Both the position numbers and the translations under genes were made by a program. Below the pieces are notes generated by a model, which was not told where the DNA came from, did no database searches, and was given only the letters and a program-made list of their open reading frames with translations. Of a stretch of 14,161 nt of DNA, positions 1 to 7,445 are shown piece after piece (the first letter of the stretch is position 1; the number at the start of each line of letters is the position of its first letter). Location: the NCBI GenBank assembly GCA_037139095.1, contig JBAXHD010000054.1:1-14161 (forward strand). The letters run 5' to 3'. The DNA is from WLMZ01 sp037139095 (lineage in GTDB: Bacteria > Actinomycetota > Acidimicrobiia > Acidimicrobiales > Ilumatobacteraceae).

Positions 1-1127
1 ACAACCACCTTGATGAGGGTCGATGTCGTATTCGAAACGACCAGCGCGGGGATGCCGTTGAAGGTGACCGAACTGGTGCGCGCAAGGTTCGCGCCAACCA
101 CATTGATCAATGTGCCAACGGCCCCATACGGCGTCTGAAAGCCCGTGATTACCGGAGGGAGAGCTACCTTGAAGCGCAAGTTAGACGCCGTTCCGCCCGG
201 CGTAGTAACCGACAAACGACCCGTAGCAGCACCGTTGGGCACCGTCGCCAGGATCGAGCCTGTCGCCGTGACAGAGAACGACTGAGCTGGCACGTCACCA
301 AAGGTCACGCCGCTTACTCCAGCAAAATGTTGTCCGCGAATCTCAACCGTCTGACCTGCACCCGCTTCGGTCGGGTTCACGTCGATCAACACGGGCGCAT
401 CGACAACGTTGAACGCAGACGTACTCACGGCGGTGCCGCCGTCTGTAGTCACCGAAATTCGACCAGTACGCGCGCCCGAAGGAACTTTAATTTCGATTTC
501 GGTTGGCGACTTCACCTCAAACTCTCGAGCAATTTTGTCATCGAATCGAATTTGTTGAATGTCGGAGAAGTTCTCGCCGATGAGCACAACTGTTGTGCGA
601 ATTCCACCCGACTGGGGTCGCACCTCGGTCAGGGTTGGAGTTGGTTTGACAGTAAAAATGTCGACACTTTTAGCCGTGCCGCCCCGCCGGACCGCTATAG
701 GACCCGTGGTAGCGCCCTTGGGCACAACGGCATCGATACTTCTGTCCGTCAGAATCGTCACGTCGTCGGACGCGACCCCGTTGAAGAGCACTTTCGAAAC
801 GTCTGTCATCGACGTTCCCCGAAGGTGAACCACTGTGCCGGCGCCGCCAACAACGGGCTTGAACCCGGAGATCGTAGGATCCGGCCGACTTTTACCAATC
901 GGGCCGGGACGCATCGCATCGAGAATGCCAATGCTGACGATCACCACCACCACTGCGATGGCGATTTTGATGTAGCGAGTCGATCTGTTCTGTGCAGACA
1001 ACGCCGTGGTCAACAATGCTTTGCGGCGCGTCAAAACATTGAGCAGTGAGCGACGTTCAGATGACGCTATTTCCGGAGTCGATTCGCCGGTTGCGGTGCT
1101 GTCGTCCCGGGTCTGGGGTTTCAGCAC
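1..1127 (-). CDS. IPT/TIG-repeat membrane protein, C-terminus beyond window
   Basis: This partial gene runs off the left edge; 375 codons are visible. I translated it by hand on the minus strand. It has a charged N-terminal segment of about 52 residues (including SSERRSLLNVLTRRK), one hydrophobic segment at about 53-69 (IKIAIAVVVVIVSIGIL), then IPT/TIG immunoglobulin-like repeats of about 80 residues starting near residues 84, 161, 245 and 324. Each repeat shows the family signature: a P-x-I/L start, a G-x-x-V-x-I/L-x-G-x-N/H-F strand, then V-P-x-G-A-x-T-G and a T-x-G-G-T-A turn. The last repeat is cut by the window edge. The likely topology is a cytoplasmic N-terminus with the repeats outside, in binding or adhesion; that is inference. 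The start is GTG at 1127, because an in-frame TAG (the stop of the upstream gene) lies at 1134-1136. An AGG seven nt upstream may serve as ribosome binding site. It is probably co-transcribed with the secreted protein upstream. Confidence 0.88.
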   Translation of the reverse strand, partial: MLKPQTRDDSTATGESTPEIASSERRSLLNVLTRRKALLTTALSAQNRSTRYIKIAIAVVVVIVSIGILDAMRPGPIGKSRPDPTISGFKPVVGGAGTVVHLRGTSMTDVSKVLFNGVASDDVTILTDRSIDAVVPKGATTGPIAVRRGGTAKSVDIFTVKPTPTLTEVRPQSGGIRTTVVLIGENFSDIQQIRFDDKIAREFEVKSPTEIEIKVPSGARTGRISVTTDGGTAVSTSAFNVVDAPVLIDVNPTEAGAGQTVEIRGQHFAGVSGVTFGDVPAQSFSVTATGSILATVPNGAATGRLSVTTPGGTASNLRFKVALPPVITGFQTPYGAVGTLINVVGANLARTSSVTFNGIPALVVSNTTSTLIKVV

Positions 1128-1133
1128 GAACGC

Positions 1134-2162
1134 CTATTCAGCAACAGGCGAGACGAGGGTGCGGCGACGGGTAGCCAATGTGAGCACAAGCCCCAATAAT
1201 ACGCCGAATGCAGCGATCAGCACCGTTGATGCCGGCGAACCACCCGAAAGTGGCAGACCAGATTCGGGGGTGCCTGGAACCGTGGGAGGAATTTGGGCAA
1301 CAGTGGGCGCAGTCGTTGGCGCGGCGGTGGTTGGCACTGCGGACTCAACCGTGGTGGTCGTGGCACCGGTCGTTGTCGTAACCTCGACGGTAGTGGTGGT
1401 CACGGCGATGGTCGTGGTCGGCACTTCGACGGCAACAGTGGTGGTTGGCGCCACGGTTGTCGGTGGGGCGGTTGTCGGAGTCGTGTACGGAACTTCCGAA
1501 TCCTCAGGATCGGTCGATTCAGGAGCGCTGCTCTCGGGATCGGTGTTCTCGGGAGCCGACGTAGCGGGAGTAGTCACCACTGGGTCTTGGCATCCGTGGC
1601 TGTACACCTCGCGGTGGTCCTTATCCCAGTTCTTGCCCGGGTAGCCCTCAAACGGCGGGATGATGTCGTTCTTGTGAGAATCGTGCCCCGAGGAGCTCAT
1701 GATCAAGTCGCCGCTCACGTTCATTGAGTGATGCGATGAACTCGACGAGCCTTCGCAGATATCGACCCGAATGGGGGCGCTGCTTGAAGTAGTTGGATCA
1801 GGGGCACATTCACGCGACTCTTTGGTGATGTCGACGCTCCAGCCATCCTTGAAATTCTCGTCGTCTTTCGCCTCAACGCGCACCCGATAGGTGTGCTTTA
1901 CCTTGGGATCACCCAGGTTCGACAGGCTGTGATAATTGTCCTTGAACTTGCCATCAACGACCTTGGTGCCATCAACCCACACCTGCACCTTGTTGTCGCC
2001 GTGATAGCCCTTCAGGCCGATTTCACCGTGCACTTCGCCAGAGCCACAGGTGACTGACATGGAAGGAGCATGGGCAGAAGCTTGCTCGAGCACGACGACG
2101 GCTACGCCCACCGAGACCAGTGCCGCGACGGCTACAAGATTAAGACTGCGACGGAAATCCAT
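1134..2162 (-). CDS. Secreted Thr-rich surface protein with LPLSG sorting-like tail
   Basis: 342 residues. A signal peptide occupies about residues 1-31 (hydrophobic core LVAVAALVSVGVAVVVL, cleavage near ASA-HAP). An Ig-like stretch with two Cys spans about 36-120. A Ser/His-rich module follows, with GHDSHKNDIIPPF, then PGKNWD, ending in SHGC. I recall this DIIPPF/PGKNWD motif from many actinobacterial cell-surface proteins. A Thr/Pro/Val linker with many TTT runs follows, then a C-terminal LPLSG (303-307), a hydrophobic segment and a TRRR tail. That tail has the architecture of a sortase signal, with Ser in place of Thr of LPxTG. The open frame extends upstream to 2468, but that part overlaps the phosphatase gene. 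I chose ATG at 2162 because a GAGG lies six nt upstream and the signal peptide begins there. The natural function is unknown; wall attachment is inferred. Confidence 0.85.
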   Translation of the reverse strand: MDFRRSLNLVAVAALVSVGVAVVVLEQASAHAPSMSVTCGSGEVHGEIGLKGYHGDNKVQVWVDGTKVVDGKFKDNYHSLSNLGDPKVKHTYRVRVEAKDDENFKDGWSVDITKESRECAPDPTTSSSAPIRVDICEGSSSSSHHSMNVSGDLIMSSSGHDSHKNDIIPPFEGYPGKNWDKDHREVYSHGCQDPVVTTPATSAPENTDPESSAPESTDPEDSEVPYTTPTTAPPTTVAPTTTVAVEVPTTTIAVTTTTVEVTTTTGATTTTVESAVPTTAAPTTAPTVAQIPPTVPGTPESGLPLSGGSPASTVLIAAFGVLLGLVLTLATRRRTLVSPVAE

Positions 2163-2332
2163 GATTGTCCTCAAGGAGAATCGCCGACTTCTGGGGCGTC
2201 GGTCGTAAGCGAAGGTGCGGTTGCCCGCAAACCATCGCACAAGATCTGAAAATATGCGACGGCGGGTGGTGAACTTGAGAGAAAGTTGAGATGTACCACA
2301 GACTAAAGCGCAGGTCAGAACCCATGGAGGGC
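2163..2332 (-). promoter_or_regulatory. Intergenic leader upstream of the LPLSG surface gene
   Basis: This 170-nt gap separates the phosphatase stop from the surface-protein start and must carry the surface gene's promoter if it is not read through from the envelope operon. On the minus strand it contains an A/T-rich CATATTTTCAG near 2250 that could hold a -10 element, but no convincing -35 partner. The GAGGAC ribosome binding site lies just before the ATG. I see no strong terminator hairpin after the phosphatase, so read-through remains possible. Confidence 0.3.
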
Positions 2333-2908
2333 CTAGTTCTTTAGGGTATGCAGAACTTCGTTGAAACTCACGAGCACGGCGGCCCCACCTCGGTTTGCAA
2401 TGCGGCACACAGCCGCTTGCTCGAGATGGCAGCGCCAACTTAGTGAAATGTCGCCACCGAGGGCCCAAGCCATTGCGGCCTTAATCGGCGAGACATGACT
2501 CACCACCACCACTGTCTGATCTCGGGCCAACTCGAGCACATCGGCACAGGCCAGCCTCACCCGCTCGTCGAGTTGCAGCATCGATTCTCCTTGCGGCGGA
2601 GCAAACGACGCATCGCCTCGCCACTTGGCCCACACTTCGGACGGAACGTCGCCCATGCGTGCCCCCTCGTAGATTCCGAAGTCGACCTCGATCCAGCGGT
2701 CGTCGATGGTGGCGGGCACCCCAAACGCCGCTCCGGTCTCGCGGGCCCTCGCGAGCGGGCTCGTGATCACATGGTCGACGGGCCCGATCGCGGCCACAAC
2801 CTGACGAACCTGCTCACGACCAACCTCGTCGAGGCTCAGGTCGCCGCGGCCCTGCAACCGACCGTCAGCGTTTGCCGCCGTGCGGCCATGGCGAACAAGA
2901 ATCAACAC
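2333..2908 (-). CDS. Histidine phosphatase family protein (phosphoglycerate mutase-like)
   Basis: 191 residues, a normal length for a single-domain member of the histidine phosphatase superfamily. The RHG motif is at 6-8, with phospho-accepting His7. The second Arg motif is SPLARARET, with Arg54. EVDFGIYEG starts at Glu74, PQGES at 105-109, and the second catalytic histidine is His138 in VVSHVSPIKA, so all catalytic elements are present. The start is GTG at 2908, only five residues before RHG as usual in this family; an ATG five bases further upstream is out of frame. It is the last gene of a tight minus-strand cluster. In Mycobacterium tuberculosis, a phosphatase of this kind fused to RNase HI (Rv2228c) lies next to a DUF164 zinc-ribbon protein, much like here. 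No RNase H domain is present in this copy. The substrate cannot be told from sequence; phosphoglycerate, cobalamin or sugar phosphates are all possible. Confidence 0.93.
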   Translation of the reverse strand: MLILVRHGRTAANADGRLQGRGDLSLDEVGREQVRQVVAAIGPVDHVITSPLARARETGAAFGVPATIDDRWIEVDFGIYEGARMGDVPSEVWAKWRGDASFAPPQGESMLQLDERVRLACADVLELARDQTVVVVSHVSPIKAAMAWALGGDISLSWRCHLEQAAVCRIANRGGAAVLVSFNEVLHTLKN

Positions 2909-2926
2909 GACATCAGTGAAGCACGT

Positions 2927-3469
2927 TTATCGACGGCGAACCGTAACCAACTCAAGCCGTCCTTGCTTGAGCAGCAGATCACGTTGGGCTTTCGAACGCA
3001 GACCAAACGTGCGCCAGACCCACGCCAAAGCAACGAGTCCAATCAGTTCGAGAACAACATCGAACCAGCCACGAGCCACACTGGGCAAGGGTTTGTCGGC
3101 AAAGTGCAGGCCAGCGAACGGCCACCAAAACATCTTGGTGGTGGCGAATGCCCCATCGAACACGAGGTGCAGCATCATCCCGATCGGCACCGCAAGGGCT
3201 CGCTTCCTCCACCGCTTACGGCCAGCGCTCGCCAACACAACAAGCACCAGTGCGGCGATGCTCACCGGCATGCTGTGAAACGCTCGGGCGCCACCAAATG
3301 GAGCATCAAGCACATCGGCGATCAGCGCCCCAACGCAGAGCCAGCGGTAGTCAAACGCGGGGTCACGAAACACAAACCAGACCGAAGTAATCGAGGTACC
3401 AAGGAACCAAAAAAACACGCGACGAAGACCCGTACCTATCGAACGAGCAGTCGCCCACAGTTGGGGCAT
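2927..3469 (-). CDS. Small multi-pass membrane protein, YdjM/DUF457-like
   Basis: 180 residues with about four to five hydrophobic segments (near 18-34, 44-52, 69-82, 92-108 and 135-153) and a basic C-terminus. Conserved-looking polar residues sit at membrane edges: Asp52 and Asp55 in GALIADVLD, His65 in ARAFHS, His101 and Asp105 in HLVFDGAF, followed by FWWPF at 114-118. This His/Asp order and the WPF motif recall the YdjM/YbcI (DUF457) inner-membrane family, which is often labelled a membrane-bound metal-dependent hydrolase. The match is from memory and moderate. The ATG at 3469 overlaps the upstream zinc-ribbon gene by 34 nt, suggesting translational coupling; no good Shine-Dalgarno is visible. 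The next gene starts 18 nt after its stop. The role is unknown; its place between envelope and zinc-ribbon genes suggests a housekeeping membrane function. Confidence 0.7.
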   Translation of the reverse strand: MPQLWATARSIGTGLRRVFFWFLGTSITSVWFVFRDPAFDYRWLCVGALIADVLDAPFGGARAFHSMPVSIAALVLVVLASAGRKRWRKRALAVPIGMMLHLVFDGAFATTKMFWWPFAGLHFADKPLPSVARGWFDVVLELIGLVALAWVWRTFGLRSKAQRDLLLKQGRLELVTVRRR

Positions 3470-4140
3470 TCTGGGATTTCATCAGCTTCGGCACGCTTCA
3501 ACGAATCGACCTCGCCCCGTGACAGGTCGAGATGACATCCTTCGCAGCGCAAGCCATTGAGTTTGGCCACACCTACTCCCCCAAACTGTGAGCGCAACGA
3601 GTCGTAGCGATCGAGCACCGCTTCGTCGAGGGCTGATCGAAGTAGGTCACGAGCTGCACAACGTTGCGTCAGGTCGGCCTCGGCCGCGGCCAGCGCTGCA
3701 TCGGCGATATCGGATGCGGCTTGGGCTTTGGCCCGCAGATCGTCGTGCGATTCGGAGTGCGAGTCGAGTTCGGCCTCGTTTGCGGCCACTGATTCCATTG
3801 CAGCCAACTCGGCGTCGTCGAGCACCGAGCGCTGGCTCGATAACGTCTCGATCTCGTGCATCAACGCCTCAGCCTCGCGCGGCGAAATCACCGTCTTGAG
3901 TTGCTTTTCGAGCCGATCGCGCTGCGACGACAGCACCGCTGTCTTCTTCTCGGTAGCGGCCATTTCGGCCTCGAGATCTGCGATCTGCTGACGCAACGCG
4001 GCCGCCCGCTTGTTCCAAGCTTCGAGTTCGGCAGCCGCTTCTCTATGGGCCAGCACCTCAGGGAGATGCCCGAGCCGGTATCGAAGTTGATCGATTGCAG
4101 TGTCGGCTAACTGCAGTTCGAGCAGTGCGTCAGCGTTCAC
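3436..4140 (-). CDS. DUF164 coiled-coil and C4 zinc-ribbon protein
   Basis: 234 residues. Residues 1 to about 175 are nearly all charged or Ala/Leu heptads typical of a long antiparallel coiled coil (LELQLADTAIDQLRYRLGHLPE at the start). The C-terminus is a zinc ribbon with Cys199, Cys202, Cys225 and Cys228 (CEGC and CPNC). This is the layout of the zf-RING_7/DUF164 family, which includes mycobacterial Rv2229c and Helicobacter HP0958. Family members are thought to bind nucleic acid or act as chaperone-like adaptors, and the exact role here is unknown. The GTG start at 4140 directly follows the TAA of the penicillin-binding protein gene (4141-4143), so translation is probably coupled. Its 3' end overlaps the next gene by 34 nt. 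The family call is firm; the function is not. Confidence 0.92.
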   Translation of the reverse strand: MNADALLELQLADTAIDQLRYRLGHLPEVLAHREAAAELEAWNKRAAALRQQIADLEAEMAATEKKTAVLSSQRDRLEKQLKTVISPREAEALMHEIETLSSQRSVLDDAELAAMESVAANEAELDSHSESHDDLRAKAQAASDIADAALAAAEADLTQRCAARDLLRSALDEAVLDRYDSLRSQFGGVGVAKLNGLRCEGCHLDLSRGEVDSLKRAEADEIPECPNCGRLLVR

Positions 4141-6441
4141 TTATTTGGCCTGAATCGTTGCGCCCGGAATTCCACTCGCACAGTCATACACCACAAACAG
4201 CTTCGGATCGATAGTTGGCACCGGCGCATTGGGGTCAAGCACGTCGGGAGCAATGGTGGTTCCGCTATCGACGGCCTGCAATACCGGCGAGGTATCAGGA
4301 ACCACGGGTTGCACCGGAAGCGCCGGATTGAAGATGGTTGTTGTCGTGTCAACGGGCAGGGGTCCGCCGACACCTGGCAGTGCGCCCGCCAACAAAGTGG
4401 CTAAGCAATCGCTACCGGGGAGATACAAACGGGCGGGCGGCCGAAGAGTCGGCGGTGGCGGCGGCCAATCCTGATTCGGCTTGCCGTCAAGAGCTGCGTC
4501 GGCAAAGGTCTTCCAGATCTTCTCTGGATACGTGCCGCCTTGCACCTTACTTACGCCCTGCGCCACGAACTCAGGAACATCCACCATTGGCACATAGCCG
4601 TTGGGGTTGCCGACCCATACCGCGGTCGAGAGCTCGGGGGTGAGACCCACAAACCACGAGTTGGTGTTTTCTTCTTGCGTGCCGGTCTTGCCAGCAGCTG
4701 GCCGACCGTTGGCGAGCGGATAGCGATGCCCAGTGCCGGTGGTGATCACGCCTTTCAACACGCTGATCTCAGTGAGCGCCACGGCTGGATCCAGCACTTG
4801 CACGCCAGCGTCGGTGTGCGTGAAGAGCCGCGAGCCGTCTGACCGTTCGACATATTCAACGAAATACGGATCGTGATGCAACCCTTGATTCGCAACGGTT
4901 TGCCCACCCGAGGCCATATCCATCGGACTCATCTCGTTCGCTCCAGTTGCAAAGCTGGCAAACGGTTGGATCGCTTCGGCGCCCCGGTCTTTGCGCGATT
5001 GCCCCTCAAACAGGTACGGCGAATGGGCCATGCGATACGTGGTGTCGACCAAGCGATGCAGCCCCACGATCTGCGCCAGCCTGCTGTAGGCACAGTTGAT
5101 CGACAATGAGGTCATGATCGCCAACGTTCCCAAAGGCCGACTCGCTGACTTGTTCGAGATCACAAATGGGTCACGAGGATTGCCCGGGTTCGGCAGCGTG
5201 CACGGCGCGGTACCGTCGATCAAATCGGTGGGCTGAACCCCCGCTTGAAGCGCCGCTGCGAGAATGAACAGCTTGATGCTCGACCCGGTTTGGCGCGGCA
5301 CCAACGCCATGTTTATCTCGCTCACGTTGCGCTTAAACCCGCGCCCGCCAACCATCACGCGCACGGCGCCCGACGATGTCTCCAGCGAAACAATGGCGTT
5401 ATCGAAACCGAGTTTGTTCTGCGGCAACACCGCATTGGCGCGCTCGGCGGCTGCCTGCATCGCTGGATCGAGCGTTGTGTAGATCTTCAATCCACCACGC
5501 AACAGCGTGCTGCGCCGTTGCTGTTCGTCAGAACCAAGAATGTCCGACTTCGTGAGCAGATAATCCTGCAACGCTTCAGTGAAATAGGTCGGCGCAGTAA
5601 CGCGGCCAGGCAGCGCCTGAGTGCGCTCGGGTATCGGCCACTCGACCAGCAGACGCGCACTCTCGGCTGGAGTCATCATCGACTCATCGACCAGACGCGC
5701 GAGCACCTGCTCGAATCTGGCGCGGGCGCGTTCGGGTTTGCGAATTGGGTCGTACCCCGACGGCGATCGAATCAGCCCCGCAAGAAACGCTCCTTGCGGC
5801 AAGGTGAGTTGCTCAACAGATTCGCCGAAGTAGGTCTCAGCTGCGGCCGACAATCCGTAGGCGTTGTTGCCAAAGAAAATGGTGTTGAGATACCGCTCGA
5901 GTATCTGATCCTTGGTCATGCTCTTTTCGAGCATCAGCGCGAAGTGCAACTGCAACAACTTGTATCGACCATCGCGCGGAAGACCGGCGAGCAGTTCGTT
6001 TTTCACCACCTGCTGGGTGATGGTCGAGGCTCCCTGGCGGTTAGCCCCCGACGAGAAGTTCGACAGCGTGGCACGAATAAGACTGCGCACGTTCACGCCG
6101 TCGTGAAGATAAAACTCTTTGTCCTCAACCGCAAGAACGGCCTTGAGCACATCGGGCGGAACTTGGCTCAGCGAGAACGGCTGGATGTTCTCTTTCTCGA
6201 ACACCGCGATCTCGGTGCCACCCGCCCCGTACACGTAGCTGCGTCGGGCCAAGGGCTCAAAGCTTGGCAGCACCGATGGCACTTGCTCGTGAGCGTTTGC
6301 GGCGCCCCACAGCCGTGGCGCAACGGCCAACGTGACACCGCTCAACAGCAACGCACCAGCCAACAACACGCCTACAAAACGGAGGAGCAAGATCACGCGA
6401 CGCACAGCAACGCCGAGGTTAGTTGCAGAAACGGTTGACAC
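4141..6441 (-). CDS. Class A penicillin-binding protein (transglycosylase/transpeptidase)
   Basis: This bifunctional enzyme polymerises lipid II and crosslinks peptidoglycan outside the membrane. With the GTG start at 6441 it has 766 residues. One TM segment spans about 15-41. The GT51 domain shows EDKEFYLHDG with catalytic Glu106, GASTITQQ, and LEKSMTKDQILERYLN followed by FFGNNAYG. The transpeptidase domain shows SxxK (Ser387 to Lys390 in QTGSSIK), SIN at 447-449 and KTG at 585-587, so both active sites look intact. After about residue 655 comes a Pro/Thr-rich tail with two Cys (679 and 754). The open frame reaches back to a TTG at 6552, but that overlaps the divergent gene starting at 6501. 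GTG at 6441 or 6405 are the best starts, and neither has a clear ribosome binding site. It heads the minus-strand envelope operon. Confidence 0.93.
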   Translation of the reverse strand: MSTVSATNLGVAVRRVILLLRFVGVLLAGALLLSGVTLAVAPRLWGAANAHEQVPSVLPSFEPLARRSYVYGAGGTEIAVFEKENIQPFSLSQVPPDVLKAVLAVEDKEFYLHDGVNVRSLIRATLSNFSSGANRQGASTITQQVVKNELLAGLPRDGRYKLLQLHFALMLEKSMTKDQILERYLNTIFFGNNAYGLSAAAETYFGESVEQLTLPQGAFLAGLIRSPSGYDPIRKPERARARFEQVLARLVDESMMTPAESARLLVEWPIPERTQALPGRVTAPTYFTEALQDYLLTKSDILGSDEQQRRSTLLRGGLKIYTTLDPAMQAAAERANAVLPQNKLGFDNAIVSLETSSGAVRVMVGGRGFKRNVSEINMALVPRQTGSSIKLFILAAALQAGVQPTDLIDGTAPCTLPNPGNPRDPFVISNKSASRPLGTLAIMTSLSINCAYSRLAQIVGLHRLVDTTYRMAHSPYLFEGQSRKDRGAEAIQPFASFATGANEMSPMDMASGGQTVANQGLHHDPYFVEYVERSDGSRLFTHTDAGVQVLDPAVALTEISVLKGVITTGTGHRYPLANGRPAAGKTGTQEENTNSWFVGLTPELSTAVWVGNPNGYVPMVDVPEFVAQGVSKVQGGTYPEKIWKTFADAALDGKPNQDWPPPPPTLRPPARLYLPGSDCLATLLAGALPGVGGPLPVDTTTTIFNPALPVQPVVPDTSPVLQAVDSGTTIAPDVLDPNAPVPTIDPKLFVVYDCASGIPGATIQAK

Positions 6442-6500
6442 CGGTTCAAGCAACGCTGCCGGAGCAGGTCCAAAATACTGGCGCCAACTAAGGTGGCCGG
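6442..6500. promoter_or_regulatory. Divergent intergenic region, PBP and F420 oxidoreductase
   Basis: This short gap between divergent starts must hold at least part of both promoters. On the plus strand there is a TTGACA at 6435-6440, just inside the PBP reading frame, but no matching -10 element at normal distance. An AAGGTGG five nt before the ATG at 6501 is the ribosome binding site of the F420 gene. On the minus strand, a TATTTT near 6471-6476 could act as -10 for the PBP gene. None of these promoter calls is strong. Confidence 0.3.
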
Positions 6501-7439
6501 ATGACTTCACCTCGTCCCTTCCGTTTTGGCATTCAAGCTGCGAACGCAGCAACTCGAAGCGAGTGGGTCTCCCTCGCCCAGCGCGCTGAGGCCAACGGCT
6601 TCGATGTGCTCACGATGCCCGACCATTTCACCGAACAACTCGCCCCAATTCCAGCGCTGATGACAGTCGCTGATGCAACCACCACTCTGCGCATTGGCGC
6701 CTTGGTCTGGGACAACGACTACAAGCATCCGGTTGTGCTGGCCAAAGAACTCGCCACGATGGATCTGCTCTCCGAAGGCCGCCTTGAGGTTGGCATGGGC
6801 GCAGGTTGGATGGTCACCGACTACGAGCAGTCGGGTATTCCGTACGACTCGCCCAAGGTGCGCATCGATCGATTCATCGAAGGCATGGCCATCCTCAAGG
6901 GCGCGATGAGCGAGGGCACGTTCTCGTACTCGGGCACGCACTACAACATCACCGATTACAACGGTCTGCCCAAGCCAGTGCAGCGCCCGCTTCCTCCGTT
7001 CCTCATCGGTGGCGGCGGCAAGCGCGTGCTCAGCTATGCCGCTCGCGAGGCCGACATCATCGGCATTAACGGCACAATGACCGCAGGTGTTGTCGGCCCC
7101 GACGCAATCAGCACCATGACCGCCGAAGCAGTCGACGAAAAGGTCGCAATCGTGCATGCCGCCGCTGGCGATCGCATGTCGCAGATCGAAATGAACGTGC
7201 GCGCCTTCATGGTCAATGTCACCAACGATCGACTCGCCGTCACCGAATCATTCTCGAGCATGCTCGGCGTGCCGCGCAGCTTCATGGAGGAGTCACCCTT
7301 CGCACTTGTTGGCACAACAGATCAGATGATCGACGATCTCCTCCAACGGCGCGAACGATGGGGCTTTAGTTACATCATTGTTGGTGGCGAAGACGTCGAG
7401 TCGTTCGCTCCAGTCGTCGCCGCTCTCGCAGGCAAGTAA
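6501..7439 (+). CDS. LLM-class F420-dependent oxidoreductase (MSMEG_2516-like)
   Basis: 312 residues in the bacterial luciferase-like (TIM-barrel) fold. The N-terminus RFGIQ, MPDHF at 39-43, the run TTLRIGALVWDNDYKHP, LLSEGRLEVGMGAGW and the glycine-rich IGGGGKR near 169-174 match the TIGR03621 (MSMEG_2516) type of F420-dependent enzymes as I recall it. The substrate is unknown for the whole subgroup; hydride transfer to or from coenzyme F420 is inferred from family. The ATG start is preceded by AAGGTGG at a five-nt spacing, and the first residues match the expected N-terminus, so the start is well supported. The next gene begins six nt after the stop, which indicates an operon with the Gfo/Idh/MocA dehydrogenase. 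A second putative F420 enzyme of a different fold lies about 1.7 kb downstream. Confidence 0.94.
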   Translation: MTSPRPFRFGIQAANAATRSEWVSLAQRAEANGFDVLTMPDHFTEQLAPIPALMTVADATTTLRIGALVWDNDYKHPVVLAKELATMDLLSEGRLEVGMGAGWMVTDYEQSGIPYDSPKVRIDRFIEGMAILKGAMSEGTFSYSGTHYNITDYNGLPKPVQRPLPPFLIGGGGKRVLSYAAREADIIGINGTMTAGVVGPDAISTMTAEAVDEKVAIVHAAAGDRMSQIEMNVRAFMVNVTNDRLAVTESFSSMLGVPRSFMEESPFALVGTTDQMIDDLLQRRERWGFSYIIVGGEDVESFAPVVAALAGK

Positions 7440-7445
7440 CTCGGC

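Noticed and set aside
327..1049. Open frame of 240 codons on the plus strand
   Set aside because: Antisense to clear IPT/TIG repeats of the minus-strand gene that runs off the left edge.
2495..3535. Open frame of 346 codons on the plus strand
   Set aside because: Antisense to the phosphatase and membrane-protein genes; low-complexity Arg/His/Gln composition and no domain.
5245..6438. Long open frame of 397 codons on the plus strand
   Set aside because: It lies entirely antisense to the penicillin-binding protein gene, whose motifs are all intact; the plus-strand product has no recognisable domain and is Arg/His-rich as shadows in high-GC DNA are.
6435..6440. TTGACA as -35 of the F420 oxidoreductase promoter
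   Set aside because: No -10 element is found 16-18 bp downstream, so the hexamer may be chance.
6442..6552. N-terminal extension of the penicillin-binding protein from TTG 6552 or GTG 6510
   Set aside because: Both would overlap the well-supported start of the divergent F420 oxidoreductase at 6501.
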